From: Rhodoluna limnophila
GTDB taxonomy: Bacteria; Actinomycetota; Actinomycetes; Actinomycetales; Microbacteriaceae
Direction of reading: 5' to 3'
Length of the DNA: 64,000 nt
Assembly (NCBI GenBank): GCA_945883505.1
Contig: CAMCXL010000004.1
Coordinates: 62,001 to 126,000 of the forward strand
Below the pieces are notes generated by a model. That model made no database searches. It saw only the letters and a program-made list of their open reading frames with translations, and was not told the DNA's origin. Made by a program: the position numbers and the translations under genes. Shown here in pieces: positions 1 through 8,435 of the stretch; the stretch's first letter is position 1; every line of letters begins with the position of its first letter.

Positions 1-849
1 GCACTAGCTGGAAACCAAAAACTAGAGCCAGGGTCAACAGCAGTTGTCACACTCGAGCCCTGCAACCACACCGGCAAAACTGGTCCGTGTGCGAAGGCTT
101 TGATTGACGCAGGAGTTTCTAAGGTTGTTTTCGCATCCAGTGATCCAGGAGAAAATTCTGGCGGTGGAGCGAAAACTCTCTCCGAAGCCGGCGTGCAAGT
201 TGAGTCCGGTGTCATGGAAGAAAAAGCCGATCAGCAACTTCGGGTCTGGCTAACTGCTACCAAATCCAACAGGCCGTTTGTCACACTCAAGTGGGCCTCT
301 AGCTTAGATGGTCGAGCAGCAGCCGAGGATGGAACCAGCAAGTGGATTAGCGGTCCAGAATCTCGAGCCGATGCCCACCAGCGAAGATCTGAAGTCGACG
401 CAATTTTAGTTGGCACCGGAACCGCAATGGTTGATGACCCGGAGCTAACCGCAAGAAAACCAGACGGAACTTTATTTGCGAATCAGCCGGTTCGAGTCGT
501 GCTTGGTGAAAGAGAGCTTCCCTCCTCACTTCGGGTGTTCAACTCAGATGCCGAAACTCTGACCTTGAGAACTCAATCGATTCACGGTGCTTTAGATGAG
601 CTTCATGAGCGCGGTATCAAGCACGTCATGGTCGAGGGTGGTCCAACCCTTGCCAGTAGGTTTGTGCAACTAGATCTAGTGGATGAGTTTTTGGTTTACA
701 TCGCTCCCAAGCTATTGGGAGGCGAGAAACTCTCGATTGGTTCAATCGATGTTCCTTCTATTGACAAAGCCAAGCAACTGGAGTTTTTTGAGATCAAGCA
801 ACTGGGCGACGATGTGTTGTTAGTTGCAAAGCAAGCGGGGAGAAATTAA
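1..849 (+). CDS. ribD: Bifunctional riboflavin biosynthesis deaminase/reductase RibD (5' end outside window)
   Basis: The reading frame is already open at base 1, so the gene starts upstream and the ORF-track start at 100 is internal. RibD deaminates and then reduces the pyrimidine made from GTP, the second and third steps of riboflavin synthesis. The fragment opens inside the deaminase zinc site: the motif LEPCNHTGKTGPC near residues 18-30 supplies the two cysteine ligands, while the HAE part lies before the window. The reductase domain follows from about residue 97 (RPFVTLKWASSLDGR) and includes VEGGPTLASRF. The stop codon overlaps the ribE start by one base, so this is the first visible gene of a ribD-ribE-ribBA-ribH operon. 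Any FMN riboswitch would lie outside the window. Confidence 0.96.
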   Translation, partial: ALAGNQKLEPGSTAVVTLEPCNHTGKTGPCAKALIDAGVSKVVFASSDPGENSGGGAKTLSEAGVQVESGVMEEKADQQLRVWLTATKSNRPFVTLKWASSLDGRAAAEDGTSKWISGPESRADAHQRRSEVDAILVGTGTAMVDDPELTARKPDGTLFANQPVRVVLGERELPSSLRVFNSDAETLTLRTQSIHGALDELHERGIKHVMVEGGPTLASRFVQLDLVDEFLVYIAPKLLGGEKLSIGSIDVPSIDKAKQLEFFEIKQLGDDVLLVAKQAGRN

Positions 850-1448
850 TGTTTACCGGAATCGTTGAAGAACTGGGAACTGTTGCAGCCGTTGAAACCC
901 TTGCCGACAGCATCCGACTTCAAATCAAGGGTGACCTCGTTTGTTCTGACCTGTCAAAGGGTGAGTCAATAGCAGTCAACGGCGTTTGCCTAACCGCAGC
1001 CGAGCTAACCTCGGATGGCTTTATCGCAGATGTGATGCTAGAAACCCTAAACCGCTCAAGCCTTAGCGGTATCAAAGAAGGTGACCCGGTAAACCTGGAG
1101 CGGGCCATGAGTGGCGCAGGTAGGTTTGGTGGTCACGTGGTTCAAGGGCACGTTGATGGCGTTGCCGAGATTATTTCCAGAGAACCCAGTGCGAACTGGG
1201 AAGTTGTTAAGGTAAAGATTCCAGCCGAGTTATCCAAGTACGTAGTTCACAAAGGATCAATCACTTTTGACGGAGTATCGCTAACCGTGAATGACATTTC
1301 CCATGACACTGTTTCTTTGAGTTTGATTCCAGAGACCCTGAGACTCACAACACTGGGAAGCAAAAAAGTCGGCGACAAGCTAAACGTCGAGGCTGATATT
1401 TTGGCGAAGCACATTGAAAAACTAATCGAAGCAAGGAGTCAGGTATGA
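849..1448 (+). CDS. ribE: Riboflavin synthase alpha chain
   Basis: This enzyme dismutates two molecules of 6,7-dimethyl-8-ribityllumazine into riboflavin and the pyrimidine substrate. The 199 residues form the expected tandem of two lumazine-binding barrels. The first begins MFTGIVEELG and contains ESIAVNGVCLT. The second starts near residue 93 (GRFGGHVVQGHVDG) and repeats the pattern with SLTVN. Length is normal for the family. The ATG overlaps the ribD stop by one base and the stop overlaps the ribBA ATG as ATGA, so translation is probably coupled. An AGGAG box just before the gene end serves ribBA. Confidence 0.97.
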   Translation: MFTGIVEELGTVAAVETLADSIRLQIKGDLVCSDLSKGESIAVNGVCLTAAELTSDGFIADVMLETLNRSSLSGIKEGDPVNLERAMSGAGRFGGHVVQGHVDGVAEIISREPSANWEVVKVKIPAELSKYVVHKGSITFDGVSLTVNDISHDTVSLSLIPETLRLTTLGSKKVGDKLNVEADILAKHIEKLIEARSQV

Positions 1449-2689
1449 ATCTGGCAACAGTAGTTGAGGCAATAGAAACCCTAAAGGCCGGAAAGCCGGT
1501 TTTGGTGGTTGACCACCGAAACCGCGAGAACGAAGGCGACGCCATCATGGCGGCGCAGTTTGCTACGCCTGAGTGGATTGCCTGGATGGTGAAACACACC
1601 TCCGGTTTCTTGTGTGCTCCGATGGCCGAGTCTTTGGCAAACCGACTAGAGCTTCCACTGATGACAAATAGCAACCAAGATCGCTACCGCACTCAGTACA
1701 CGGTTTCGGTTGACGCCGCTCACGGAGTAACAACTGGAATCAGTGCGGCTGACCGCGCTGAAACTCTTCGTGTGTTGGCGGACCCCGAGTCAATGCCGGC
1801 TCATTTGATTAGACCGGGTCACGTTATTCCACTACGTGCTCACCCAGACGGTGTCTTTGGAAGACCCGGCCACACCGAGGCAACCGTTGATTTACTAAAG
1901 CTCGCGGGACTAGTTCCAGTTGGGGTTATTGCCGAGATGGTTTCTGAAAATGGCGAGATGATGCGTCTTCCTGAGCTACTAGCGGTCGGTGAGAAGGAGA
2001 ATCTTCCAGTGATCTCCATCGAGCAAATCTTTGACTATCGTGAAATAGCGGAGCTAATTCCTAGAGATGACAGCGTTCAGCGAATTCGCTTCGAAGCCGA
2101 GGCCATGATGCCTTCAAGCCACGGAACCTTTAAGCTGCGTGGCTACTACGACACCCGAACCACTGCCGACCATGTTGCCATTATTGCCGGAAACCCGGCC
2201 GGTGAAAATGTCTTGGTGCGCATGCACAGCGAATGCATCACGGGTGAAGCCTTTGGTTCAAAAAAGTGTGAGTGTGGCCCGCAGCTGGATTATGCGCTTG
2301 ACGCAATCGCTAGCGACCCTGAGGGTGGGGTGGTTATTTATCTTCGCGGGCAAGAAGGACGAGGCATCGGGCTACTGAATAAGCTCAAGGCCTACGCATT
2401 GCAAGATCAAGGTATGGATACCGTCGAAGCTAACCTGGCGCTGGGTCTTCCAAGCGAAGCACGCGAGTACGGAGCTGCCGTTTCTATCCTGCGCGATCTG
2501 GGAATCAAAACAGTTCGCCTGATGAGCAATAACCCAGCCAAGATCGATGCACTCGAAATGGCCGGCATCTCGGTCACAGAGTATGTTCCAATCATCGTTG
2601 GCCAGGAAGATGAGAACGTCGGATACCTAGAAACCAAGAGAGACAAGATGGGACACATCTTGCCGGAGGCTGCAAAAAATGAGCTCTAA
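1445..2689 (+). CDS. ribBA: 3,4-dihydroxy-2-butanone-4-phosphate synthase / GTP cyclohydrolase II
   Basis: This fusion makes both riboflavin precursors, from ribulose-5-phosphate and from GTP. Residues 1 to about 205 are the RibB half, with RENEGD, HTSGF, GVTTGISAADR and RPGHV...GHTEATVDL. Residues from about 210 are the RibA half, with the zinc site C-x10-CxC (SECITGEAFGSKKCECG) and GQEGRGIGL. In the RibB half the acidic stretch usually written DDEDRENEGD reads DHRNRENEGD. The catalytic R, E, E and D remain, but three residues just before them differ. Both domains look full length (414 residues). The gene overlaps ribE by 4 bases and ribH by 11. Confidence 0.96.
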   Translation: MNLATVVEAIETLKAGKPVLVVDHRNRENEGDAIMAAQFATPEWIAWMVKHTSGFLCAPMAESLANRLELPLMTNSNQDRYRTQYTVSVDAAHGVTTGISAADRAETLRVLADPESMPAHLIRPGHVIPLRAHPDGVFGRPGHTEATVDLLKLAGLVPVGVIAEMVSENGEMMRLPELLAVGEKENLPVISIEQIFDYREIAELIPRDDSVQRIRFEAEAMMPSSHGTFKLRGYYDTRTTADHVAIIAGNPAGENVLVRMHSECITGEAFGSKKCECGPQLDYALDAIASDPEGGVVIYLRGQEGRGIGLLNKLKAYALQDQGMDTVEANLALGLPSEAREYGAAVSILRDLGIKTVRLMSNNPAKIDALEMAGISVTEYVPIIVGQEDENVGYLETKRDKMGHILPEAAKNEL

Positions 2690-3140
2690 TGGAGCACCGA
2701 AGCTGGCTATTGATGCCAGTGGTCTAAAAATAACAATCGTTGCAACCAGTTGGCACACCGTGATAACCGACGGGTTAGTTGCTGGTGCCGAGAGGGCGCT
2801 CAAAGCCGCCGGCAACGAAGATTACAAAGTGGTGCGGGTCCCGGGCGCTTTTGAACTTCCGTTAGCCGCACAACTTGCAATCCAAAATGGTGCTGAAGTT
2901 GTGATTGCGCTGGGTGTTGTTATCCAGGGTGAAACTCCACACTTTGACTACGTCTGTGACGCAGCAACTGAAGGGCTCACCAGGGTCCAGCTTGATACCT
3001 CGGTGCCGATTGGTTTTGGCTTGCTCACAGTTTCGAATGAACAACAGGCTCTAGATCGCGCTGGACTGCCCGGCTCCAAGGAGGATAAGGGTGCGGAAGC
3101 CGTTGAGGCTGCAGTACTAATGAAGCGGTTATCCTTTTAG
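2679..3140 (+). CDS. ribH: 6,7-dimethyl-8-ribityllumazine synthase
   Basis: RibH condenses the two products of RibBA to give the lumazine substrate of riboflavin synthase, and usually assembles into a 60-subunit shell. The 153-residue protein shows the family landmarks: an aromatic site near the N terminus (ATSWH), PGAFELPLAA, and the catalytic segment GETPHFDYVC with its histidine. GFGLLTVSN and a C-terminal KGAEAVEAAV follow. The ATG lies 11 bases inside the end of ribBA, so the two are translationally coupled. It is the last riboflavin gene here. Confidence 0.97.
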   Translation: MSSNGAPKLAIDASGLKITIVATSWHTVITDGLVAGAERALKAAGNEDYKVVRVPGAFELPLAAQLAIQNGAEVVIALGVVIQGETPHFDYVCDAATEGLTRVQLDTSVPIGFGLLTVSNEQQALDRAGLPGSKEDKGAEAVEAAVLMKRLSF

Positions 3141-3164
3141 TAGTTAGAAATAAGGAGAATCACC

Positions 3165-3542
3165 ATGTTGGAACTTGCCGGAATCATCAAAAGCTTCCTT
3201 GTTGTGCTGCACCTAGTTGGAATGGCCGCCCTGTTGGGTGGCTTCCTAGTTCAAATTAAGGCACTCAGGGCAAAGACCGCAGAGATTCTCCCTGCCATGA
3301 TCCACGGTGCCTGGACTGCCCTAATCACCGGACTCTTGCTAGTTGGAGTTCGCGAGTGGGAGCTTGCCATGGGTGGCGGCTACGACCTAGACCACAGCAA
3401 GATTGCCATCAAGACAGTAATCGCACTCATTGTTGTAATCCTCGTGATGCTAAAGCGCAAGCAAAGGCCAGTTTCCGGGTCAGTGCTTGGGTCAATCGGT
3501 GGCCTTACCTTCTTGAACGTCGTTCTTGCAGTTTTCTGGTAG
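3165..3542 (+). CDS. Small integral membrane protein of unknown function, downstream of ribH
   Basis: This 125-residue protein has about four hydrophobic segments (roughly residues 8-28, 43-60, 80-97 and 106-124) and short basic loops such as MLKRKQRP. I recognise no catalytic motif and cannot name a family with confidence. A good ribosome-binding site (AAGGAG) lies about 9 bases before the ATG. The gene follows ribH by 24 bases in the same direction, so it is probably co-transcribed with the riboflavin genes. A transport or flavin-related role is only a guess from position. Confidence 0.8.
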   Translation: MLELAGIIKSFLVVLHLVGMAALLGGFLVQIKALRAKTAEILPAMIHGAWTALITGLLLVGVREWELAMGGGYDLDHSKIAIKTVIALIVVILVMLKRKQRPVSGSVLGSIGGLTFLNVVLAVFW

Positions 3543-3578
3543 TTCCAAACTCCCAAGCGGGCCTAAGACTTCACTTGT

Positions 3579-3584
3579 TAGCCT
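3579..3584 (+). promoter_or_regulatory. Leaderless promoter -10 hexamer (TAGCCT)
   Basis: TAGCCT matches the actinobacterial -10 pattern TANNNT and lies at -12 to -7 relative to the ATG at 3591. No ribosome-binding site precedes that ATG. The mRNA therefore probably starts at the start codon. Confidence 0.6.
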
Positions 3585-3590
3585 TGACTA

Positions 3591-4454
3591 ATGCCTACTG
3601 AAACTCTCTATTCCACGAAGCTTGGCAACACCAGGGTCACAGGTAAAGAGCAGTTCTACACACCTCAAGACTTAGCGATTGAGTTAGTTGCCACGGTAGA
3701 AAACACCCTCGGTCCACTCAAGGGCAAAACAATTTTGGAACCAGCCGGTGGCACCGGATCATTTATCGAAGCGGTAGCAAAAGCCGGTGCTAAAAAAATT
3801 ATTAGCTTCGACATCGAACCACTTCACGAAAGTGTCACCCGAGGAAGTTTCTTAGATCAAGAAATTAACGAAACTGGGGTCATAACAATTTCTAATCCGC
3901 CGTTTGGGAGAAATAATGCTTTGAGCATTCCTTTCTTTAACCACGCAGCGAGCTTCAGCGACGCAATTTGTTTTATAGTTCCAAGGTCTTGGAGAAAGTG
4001 GTCGGTGACTAACCGGCTAGACATGAACTTCGAACTGGCACTAGATCTTGAGCTAGATATCGATTACGTCGATGCCAGTGGAGAGCTAGTTTCAACTAAG
4101 AATCGACTAGCAACCTGTTTTCAAATTTGGAGAAGGAATAAAAACCCAAGAATGCCGATTCGCATAAAGGAGATGAGAATAGTCGAAAAGGTATCCCCTG
4201 CTGACGCTGATGTCTCACTTACAATTTTTGGCTACGGCTGCGGAAAACTAAAGACCGAATTCCAACCGGTTGCAAACACCACTCAGATGTTTCTCAAGCT
4301 GATCCATCCAGGAGCCTTGGCGGCTCTGAAAAAAGTTGACTACTCAAAGTTTTTTAAGAACACCGCATACACCGAAGCTCTTTCTCTCCAGGAGATTAAC
4401 TACCTGCTCAACGAAGAAATTTACGGCGACCCGATGATGGAAAGTGGCAGCTAA
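3591..4454 (+). CDS. Orphan N6-adenine DNA methylase-like SAM methyltransferase
   Basis: The 287-residue protein has the landmarks of amino-methyltransferases of the N6-adenine DNA class. KEQFYTPQDLA occurs near residue 19, as in type I and IIG modification subunits. The SAM-binding motif ILEPAGGTGSFI sits near residue 48, an acidic SFDIEP after it, and the catalytic ISNPPFG near residue 100. It is much shorter than restriction-linked methylases and shows no obvious target-recognition domain. No restriction gene lies nearby. Hand-counted lines inside the gene are 37-47% G+C against 55% in a ribBA line, so it may have been acquired. It has its own leaderless promoter, and its stop overlaps the next ATG by one base. 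The substrate could be DNA, RNA or protein (NPPF is also used by glutamine methylases). Confidence 0.75.
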   Translation: MPTETLYSTKLGNTRVTGKEQFYTPQDLAIELVATVENTLGPLKGKTILEPAGGTGSFIEAVAKAGAKKIISFDIEPLHESVTRGSFLDQEINETGVITISNPPFGRNNALSIPFFNHAASFSDAICFIVPRSWRKWSVTNRLDMNFELALDLELDIDYVDASGELVSTKNRLATCFQIWRRNKNPRMPIRIKEMRIVEKVSPADADVSLTIFGYGCGKLKTEFQPVANTTQMFLKLIHPGALAALKKVDYSKFFKNTAYTEALSLQEINYLLNEEIYGDPMMESGS

Positions 4455-6241
4455 TGAGCATGGTAGGCAGAGGTAGGACCCTCGCACCCAAGGACTCAGG
4501 TCCAAAGGCCAAGTTCAGTCAACTGACCCCTTACCTGTTAGAACACAAAGGCGCTCTCGGAGTCGCTGTTGTCTTGTCTTTGATTGGTGCGGTGGTAAGC
4601 CTTGCTCAGCCGCTAGTTGTTGGGCAGATCATCACCTCGGTTCAAAACGGTCAAGACGTTGGTCAGCTGGCCGGAATCCTGGTTTTGATCATCTTCGCAG
4701 CCGGAGTCGCCAGCGGATTCATGTATTACGTGCTGGCTAAAGCCGGCGAGGGTGTTGTGCTCTCAGCTCGAAATAAGCTCGCTGTTCGCCTGCTCAAGCT
4801 ACCCATTTTGGAATACGACCTTCGAAGAACTGGGGACCTGGTTTCCAGAGTTGGTTCAGACACCACTTTGCTTAGAGCCGTTTTGACTCAGGGACTTATC
4901 GATGCCGCCGGTGGAGTTTTGATCTTTGTCGGTGCCATCATCGCAATGGCCTTTATCGATCCGTTTTTACTGCTTCTAACACTGGCCATGATTTCGGTTG
5001 CGGTGGTCTCGATCGTTATCTCCGCAAGGCAGATTCGCTCGGCAACCACCAAGGCTCAGCAAAGAGTTGGCGACATGGCAGCCTCGGTTGAAAGAGCACT
5101 ATCGGCAGTAAGAACAATTCGCGCAGCCCGCGCCGAGTCTCGCGAAACCGAGAGCATAAATCACGATGCCAAAGAGGCATATGTCCAAGGTGTGAAGATT
5201 GCCAAGATCAACGCCCTTATTTCTCCAATCGCGGGCATCGCCTCGAACTCGGCATTTATCGTCGTGCTGGGAGTTGGTGGCTTTAGAGTTGCTGCCGGTG
5301 AAACATCGGTTGCCGACCTAGTGACTTTTATTCTTCTAATGTTTTTGATGATTCGGCCACTGGGCCAAGCCTTCGGAGCTTATAGCTCTGTGATGAGTGC
5401 GCTAGGAGCTCTAGCTCGCATCGAAGAAATACTTGTTCTACCCCTTGAGGAAACCGCTAAAGAGTCAGCACAAACCGCAAAGCCAAAAAGAACTCAAACC
5501 TCAATCGAATTCAAAAAAGTAAACTTCGCTTACCCCTCCACCGAAGACCACAGAGATGGCAAACCGGTTCTTAGTCAGGTGAGCTTCAAGATCAAAAAGG
5601 GTGACCGGGTTGCTCTGGTTGGACCATCGGGAGCAGGCAAGTCCACCATCCTGTCGCTAATCGAAAGATTCTATGAGCCGGACTCGGGCGAGATTCTGCT
5701 CGAAGGTGTTCCGGTTCGGGATCTTTCCAGAGACGCTCTCAGGTCTCAGATCGGATATGTCGAGCAGGATGCTCCGGTGCTGGCTGGATCAATCAGAGAC
5801 AATTTGTTGATTGGCTCACCGAATGCAACCGATGCGCAGCTCAAAGCGGTGCTTGGCGAAGTAAACCTTACTGCGGTACTAAAGCGCGATAAAAGAGGCC
5901 TAGATGCCGAGGTTGGCGAAGCTGGCATCATGCTCTCCGGAGGAGAGCGTCAGCGCTTGGCTATAGCCAGAGCTCTTCTGGCAGCTCCACCGATACTGCT
6001 GTTAGACGAATCGACTTCCGCTCTCGATGGACTAAATGAGCAGCGCATGCGAGAGGCAATCGATGCGGTGGCTTTGGGTCGAACCATGATCGTGATTGCC
6101 CACCGACTATCCACCGTGGTCGATAGCGACCTAATTATTGTCCTAGACCAGGGAAAGGTGGTTGGCTCTGGAACCCACAGCCAACTGGTCAAATCCACAC
6201 CTTTGTATAAGCAACTAGCCAAGCACCAGCTGCTGGTCTAA
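4454..6241 (+). CDS. ABC exporter half-transporter (fused membrane and ATPase domains)
   Basis: The 595-residue protein has a six-helix type IV exporter membrane domain (about residues 30-320) followed by an ATPase domain (about 350-590). The ATPase domain carries Walker A GPSGAGKST, signature LSGGERQR, Walker B LLLDES with the catalytic glutamate, and the switch histidine in IVIAHRLST. All ATPase motifs are canonical, so a homodimer with two working sites is expected. It belongs to the multidrug/lipid exporter group; the cargo cannot be read from sequence. The gene overlaps the preceding methyltransferase by one base and is probably co-transcribed with it. Confidence 0.93.
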   Translation: MSMVGRGRTLAPKDSGPKAKFSQLTPYLLEHKGALGVAVVLSLIGAVVSLAQPLVVGQIITSVQNGQDVGQLAGILVLIIFAAGVASGFMYYVLAKAGEGVVLSARNKLAVRLLKLPILEYDLRRTGDLVSRVGSDTTLLRAVLTQGLIDAAGGVLIFVGAIIAMAFIDPFLLLLTLAMISVAVVSIVISARQIRSATTKAQQRVGDMAASVERALSAVRTIRAARAESRETESINHDAKEAYVQGVKIAKINALISPIAGIASNSAFIVVLGVGGFRVAAGETSVADLVTFILLMFLMIRPLGQAFGAYSSVMSALGALARIEEILVLPLEETAKESAQTAKPKRTQTSIEFKKVNFAYPSTEDHRDGKPVLSQVSFKIKKGDRVALVGPSGAGKSTILSLIERFYEPDSGEILLEGVPVRDLSRDALRSQIGYVEQDAPVLAGSIRDNLLIGSPNATDAQLKAVLGEVNLTAVLKRDKRGLDAEVGEAGIMLSGGERQRLAIARALLAAPPILLLDESTSALDGLNEQRMREAIDAVALGRTMIVIAHRLSTVVDSDLIIVLDQGKVVGSGTHSQLVKSTPLYKQLAKHQLLV

Positions 6242-6265
6242 TTTTTTTCGACTCTGGCTTCGGGC

Positions 6266-6271
6266 TAGGCT
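6266..6271 (+). promoter_or_regulatory. Leaderless promoter -10 hexamer (TAGGCT) of kynU
   Basis: TAGGCT fits TANNNT and ends 7 bases before the kynU ATG at 6279. There is no ribosome-binding site between them, so transcription probably starts at the start codon. This separates kynUA from the upstream exporter gene. Confidence 0.6.
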
Positions 6272-6278
6272 GAAACTC

Positions 6279-7601
6279 ATGAGCTACCCATTACTCGAAG
6301 GCCTAGGCAATCCATTACAGCGAGAAACAGCCCTCGCCCTTGATAAAGCGGATGAGCTTGCCTCATTCCGCAGCGAATTTTTCATCAAAGATGAAAACAT
6401 TTGCTACCTAGATGGAAACTCGCTCGGTCGCTTGCCAGTAAAAACCATCGAGTCAGTCAATCACTTTCTCACTGAAGAGTGGGGCACGGAACTGGTTGAT
6501 GGTTGGAGTCACTGGATCGATGAAGCTCAGCCCGCCGGAGACTTACTAGCTCGAGCGACTCTTGGCGCGGGACCTGGCCAGGTTTTGGTTTGTGATACCA
6601 CCAGCGTTAATTTGTATCAGCTCTGCGTTGCTGCGATTAGGGCAAGACCTGATCGCAAAACAATAATTGTTGACTCAGCAAATTTTCCAACCGACAGGTT
6701 TGTTGTGCAGGGAATCGCCGAGCAGTTTGGGCTAAATCTAATCACCCTTGACACCGACGGTTCCGGTGGTCCTGGAGCAGTCCAGGTCAATTCTGAAAAC
6801 GAGCTAGTCACCCCCGAACTTCTTAAACCTTTGCTAAGCGAAGATGTTGCAATGGTGACCCTCCAGGTGGTGAACTACCGCTCGGGTGCAAGACAAGACA
6901 TCAAGGCAATCACTGATCTGGTCCGGTCTTTCGGCGGCTTGGTGGTTTGGGATGCCTCTCATGCCGGTGGTTCAGTAGAGCTGGACTTCGACGCCAACGG
7001 CGTCGACCTAGCAGTTGGCTGCACCTATAAATACGGCAACGCAGGCCCAGGGTCCCCCGCTTGGCTGTTCGTTCGGAAAGAGCTCCAGTCCGATTTCAAA
7101 GTCCCGATTCAGGGCTGGTTTGCTCAAGACGACCAGTTCGCTATGGGGCCAGCCTTTGATCGAAACTTGGGTATTCGCGGTTTCCAGATCGCAAGCCCTT
7201 CAATCATTGGCATCCGAGGCGTCCAGGCTAGCTACGAAATGATTGAGCGGGCTGGGATCAAGACAATTGCCAAGAAGGCCGCCATCGGAACCGAGTTGAT
7301 GATTGCCCTATTTGACGCCTGGCTTGCCCCACTTGGATTCACTCTTTTGACTCCGCGGGATGCAAGCCGCCGCGGCGGACACGTCACAATTGGCCACCCG
7401 GAGGCTAAGCGAATTGCGGCTGCGCTTAGGCAGTATGCCCAGGTGATTCCGGACTACCGGATGCCAAACTCGATTCGTCTTGCAATCTCTCCTCTTCCAA
7501 CCAGCTACACCGAGGTCTTTGATGGATTTGCTCGCATCAAAGAATCAGTCGAGCGCAAGGATTATGAAAAAATCAAAAACACTGGAAACCGGGTTACCTA
7601 A
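6279..7601 (+). CDS. kynU: Kynureninase
   Basis: Kynureninase is a PLP enzyme that splits kynurenine into anthranilate and alanine. The 440-residue protein shows the fold-type I pattern: LDGNSLG near residue 44, the PLP-phosphate contact DTTSVN near 106, the conserved D225 and H228 in WDASHAGG, and the Schiff-base lysine K251 in CTYKYGNAGPG. The usual YLNAGPGG reads YGNAGPGS here. The C-terminal domain has RGGHVTIGH. kynA follows with no spacer, so the pair forms a tryptophan-degrading operon. No kynurenine formamidase or monooxygenase gene is in the window. Confidence 0.93.
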   Translation: MSYPLLEGLGNPLQRETALALDKADELASFRSEFFIKDENICYLDGNSLGRLPVKTIESVNHFLTEEWGTELVDGWSHWIDEAQPAGDLLARATLGAGPGQVLVCDTTSVNLYQLCVAAIRARPDRKTIIVDSANFPTDRFVVQGIAEQFGLNLITLDTDGSGGPGAVQVNSENELVTPELLKPLLSEDVAMVTLQVVNYRSGARQDIKAITDLVRSFGGLVVWDASHAGGSVELDFDANGVDLAVGCTYKYGNAGPGSPAWLFVRKELQSDFKVPIQGWFAQDDQFAMGPAFDRNLGIRGFQIASPSIIGIRGVQASYEMIERAGIKTIAKKAAIGTELMIALFDAWLAPLGFTLLTPRDASRRGGHVTIGHPEAKRIAAALRQYAQVIPDYRMPNSIRLAISPLPTSYTEVFDGFARIKESVERKDYEKIKNTGNRVT

Positions 7602-8435
7602 ATGACTAACGAACACGACAAAGCAGTCACCTACACCAGCTACCTAAAAGTTGACGAGCTTCTAAAACTTCAGACACCGCTTTCGGATGGTCCCGAGCAC
7701 GATGAACTTTTGTTTATCACCATCCACCAGGTCTATGAACTTTGGTTCAAGCAAATGCTTCACGAGAGTGAAGCGTTGCAGGTTGCTCTGGAGAGTGGGA
7801 ACAGCCACCGATCGCTGGCTCTGCTTGGCCGAATTCGAACCATAATGAAAACCTGTGTTGCACAACTAGATATTTTAGAAACCATGACTCCGTTGCAATT
7901 CAATTCCTTCCGCGGAAGGCTAAGCTCCGCATCGGGTTTTCAATCGGCTCAGTTTAGACAGTTTGAGGCAGTACTTGGAAGGCGCGATCAAGCCGGTGCA
8001 ACTGCAACTCCTGGAACCGGCATGGCAATGGCGGCACATTTGGTGCCAGGCTCGCCCGCCAGGGAAAAAGTAGAGGCTGCCATGGCAAGACCCAGTTTGT
8101 ATGACTCGGCCCTGAAGTATTTCTCCTCTCGCGGTCACGCAATTCCTAAAGAAGTATTGGAGCGCGATGTGACTGTTGGCTATGAGCCGAACGAAAAAGT
8201 GCAAGATGCTCTGCTGGATGCTCACCGCAATGACCCAGAGGCGAATATGGTCGGAGAAGCTTTGGTTGATCTAGACGAAGGTCTTCAGGAGTGGCGCTAT
8301 CGGCACGTCAAAATGGTCGAGCGAACCATCGGAGCCAAGATGGGTTCTGGCGGGTCCTCGGGGGCTGGTTATCTATCCAGCACCCTGTTTCGCCCGGTAT
8401 TTGCTGACCTTTGGGCTATCCGCTCCAGGTTCTAG
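7602..8435 (+). CDS. kynA: Tryptophan 2,3-dioxygenase
   Basis: This heme enzyme opens the indole ring of tryptophan to N-formylkynurenine, the first step toward the KynU substrate. The 277-residue protein has the substrate-site segment [14 protein letters not shown] (residues 38-51), [14 protein letters not shown], and the C-terminal heme region where H235 in [10 protein letters not shown] is the expected axial ligand. [11 protein letters not shown] follows. Length is normal for the bacterial enzyme. The ATG directly abuts the kynU stop. The 3' end overlaps the convergent folD gene by 4 bases. Confidence 0.95.
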   Translation: MTNEHDKAVTYTSYLKVDELLKLQTPLSDGPEHDELLFITIHQVYELWFKQMLHESEALQVALESGNSHRSLALLGRIRTIMKTCVAQLDILETMTPLQFNSFRGRLSSASGFQSAQFRQFEAVLGRRDQAGATATPGTGMAMAAHLVPGSPAREKVEAAMARPSLYDSALKYFSSRGHAIPKEVLERDVTVGYEPNEKVQDALLDAHRNDPEANMVGEALVDLDEGLQEWRYRHVKMVERTIGAKMGSGGSSGAGYLSSTLFRPVFADLWAIRSRF

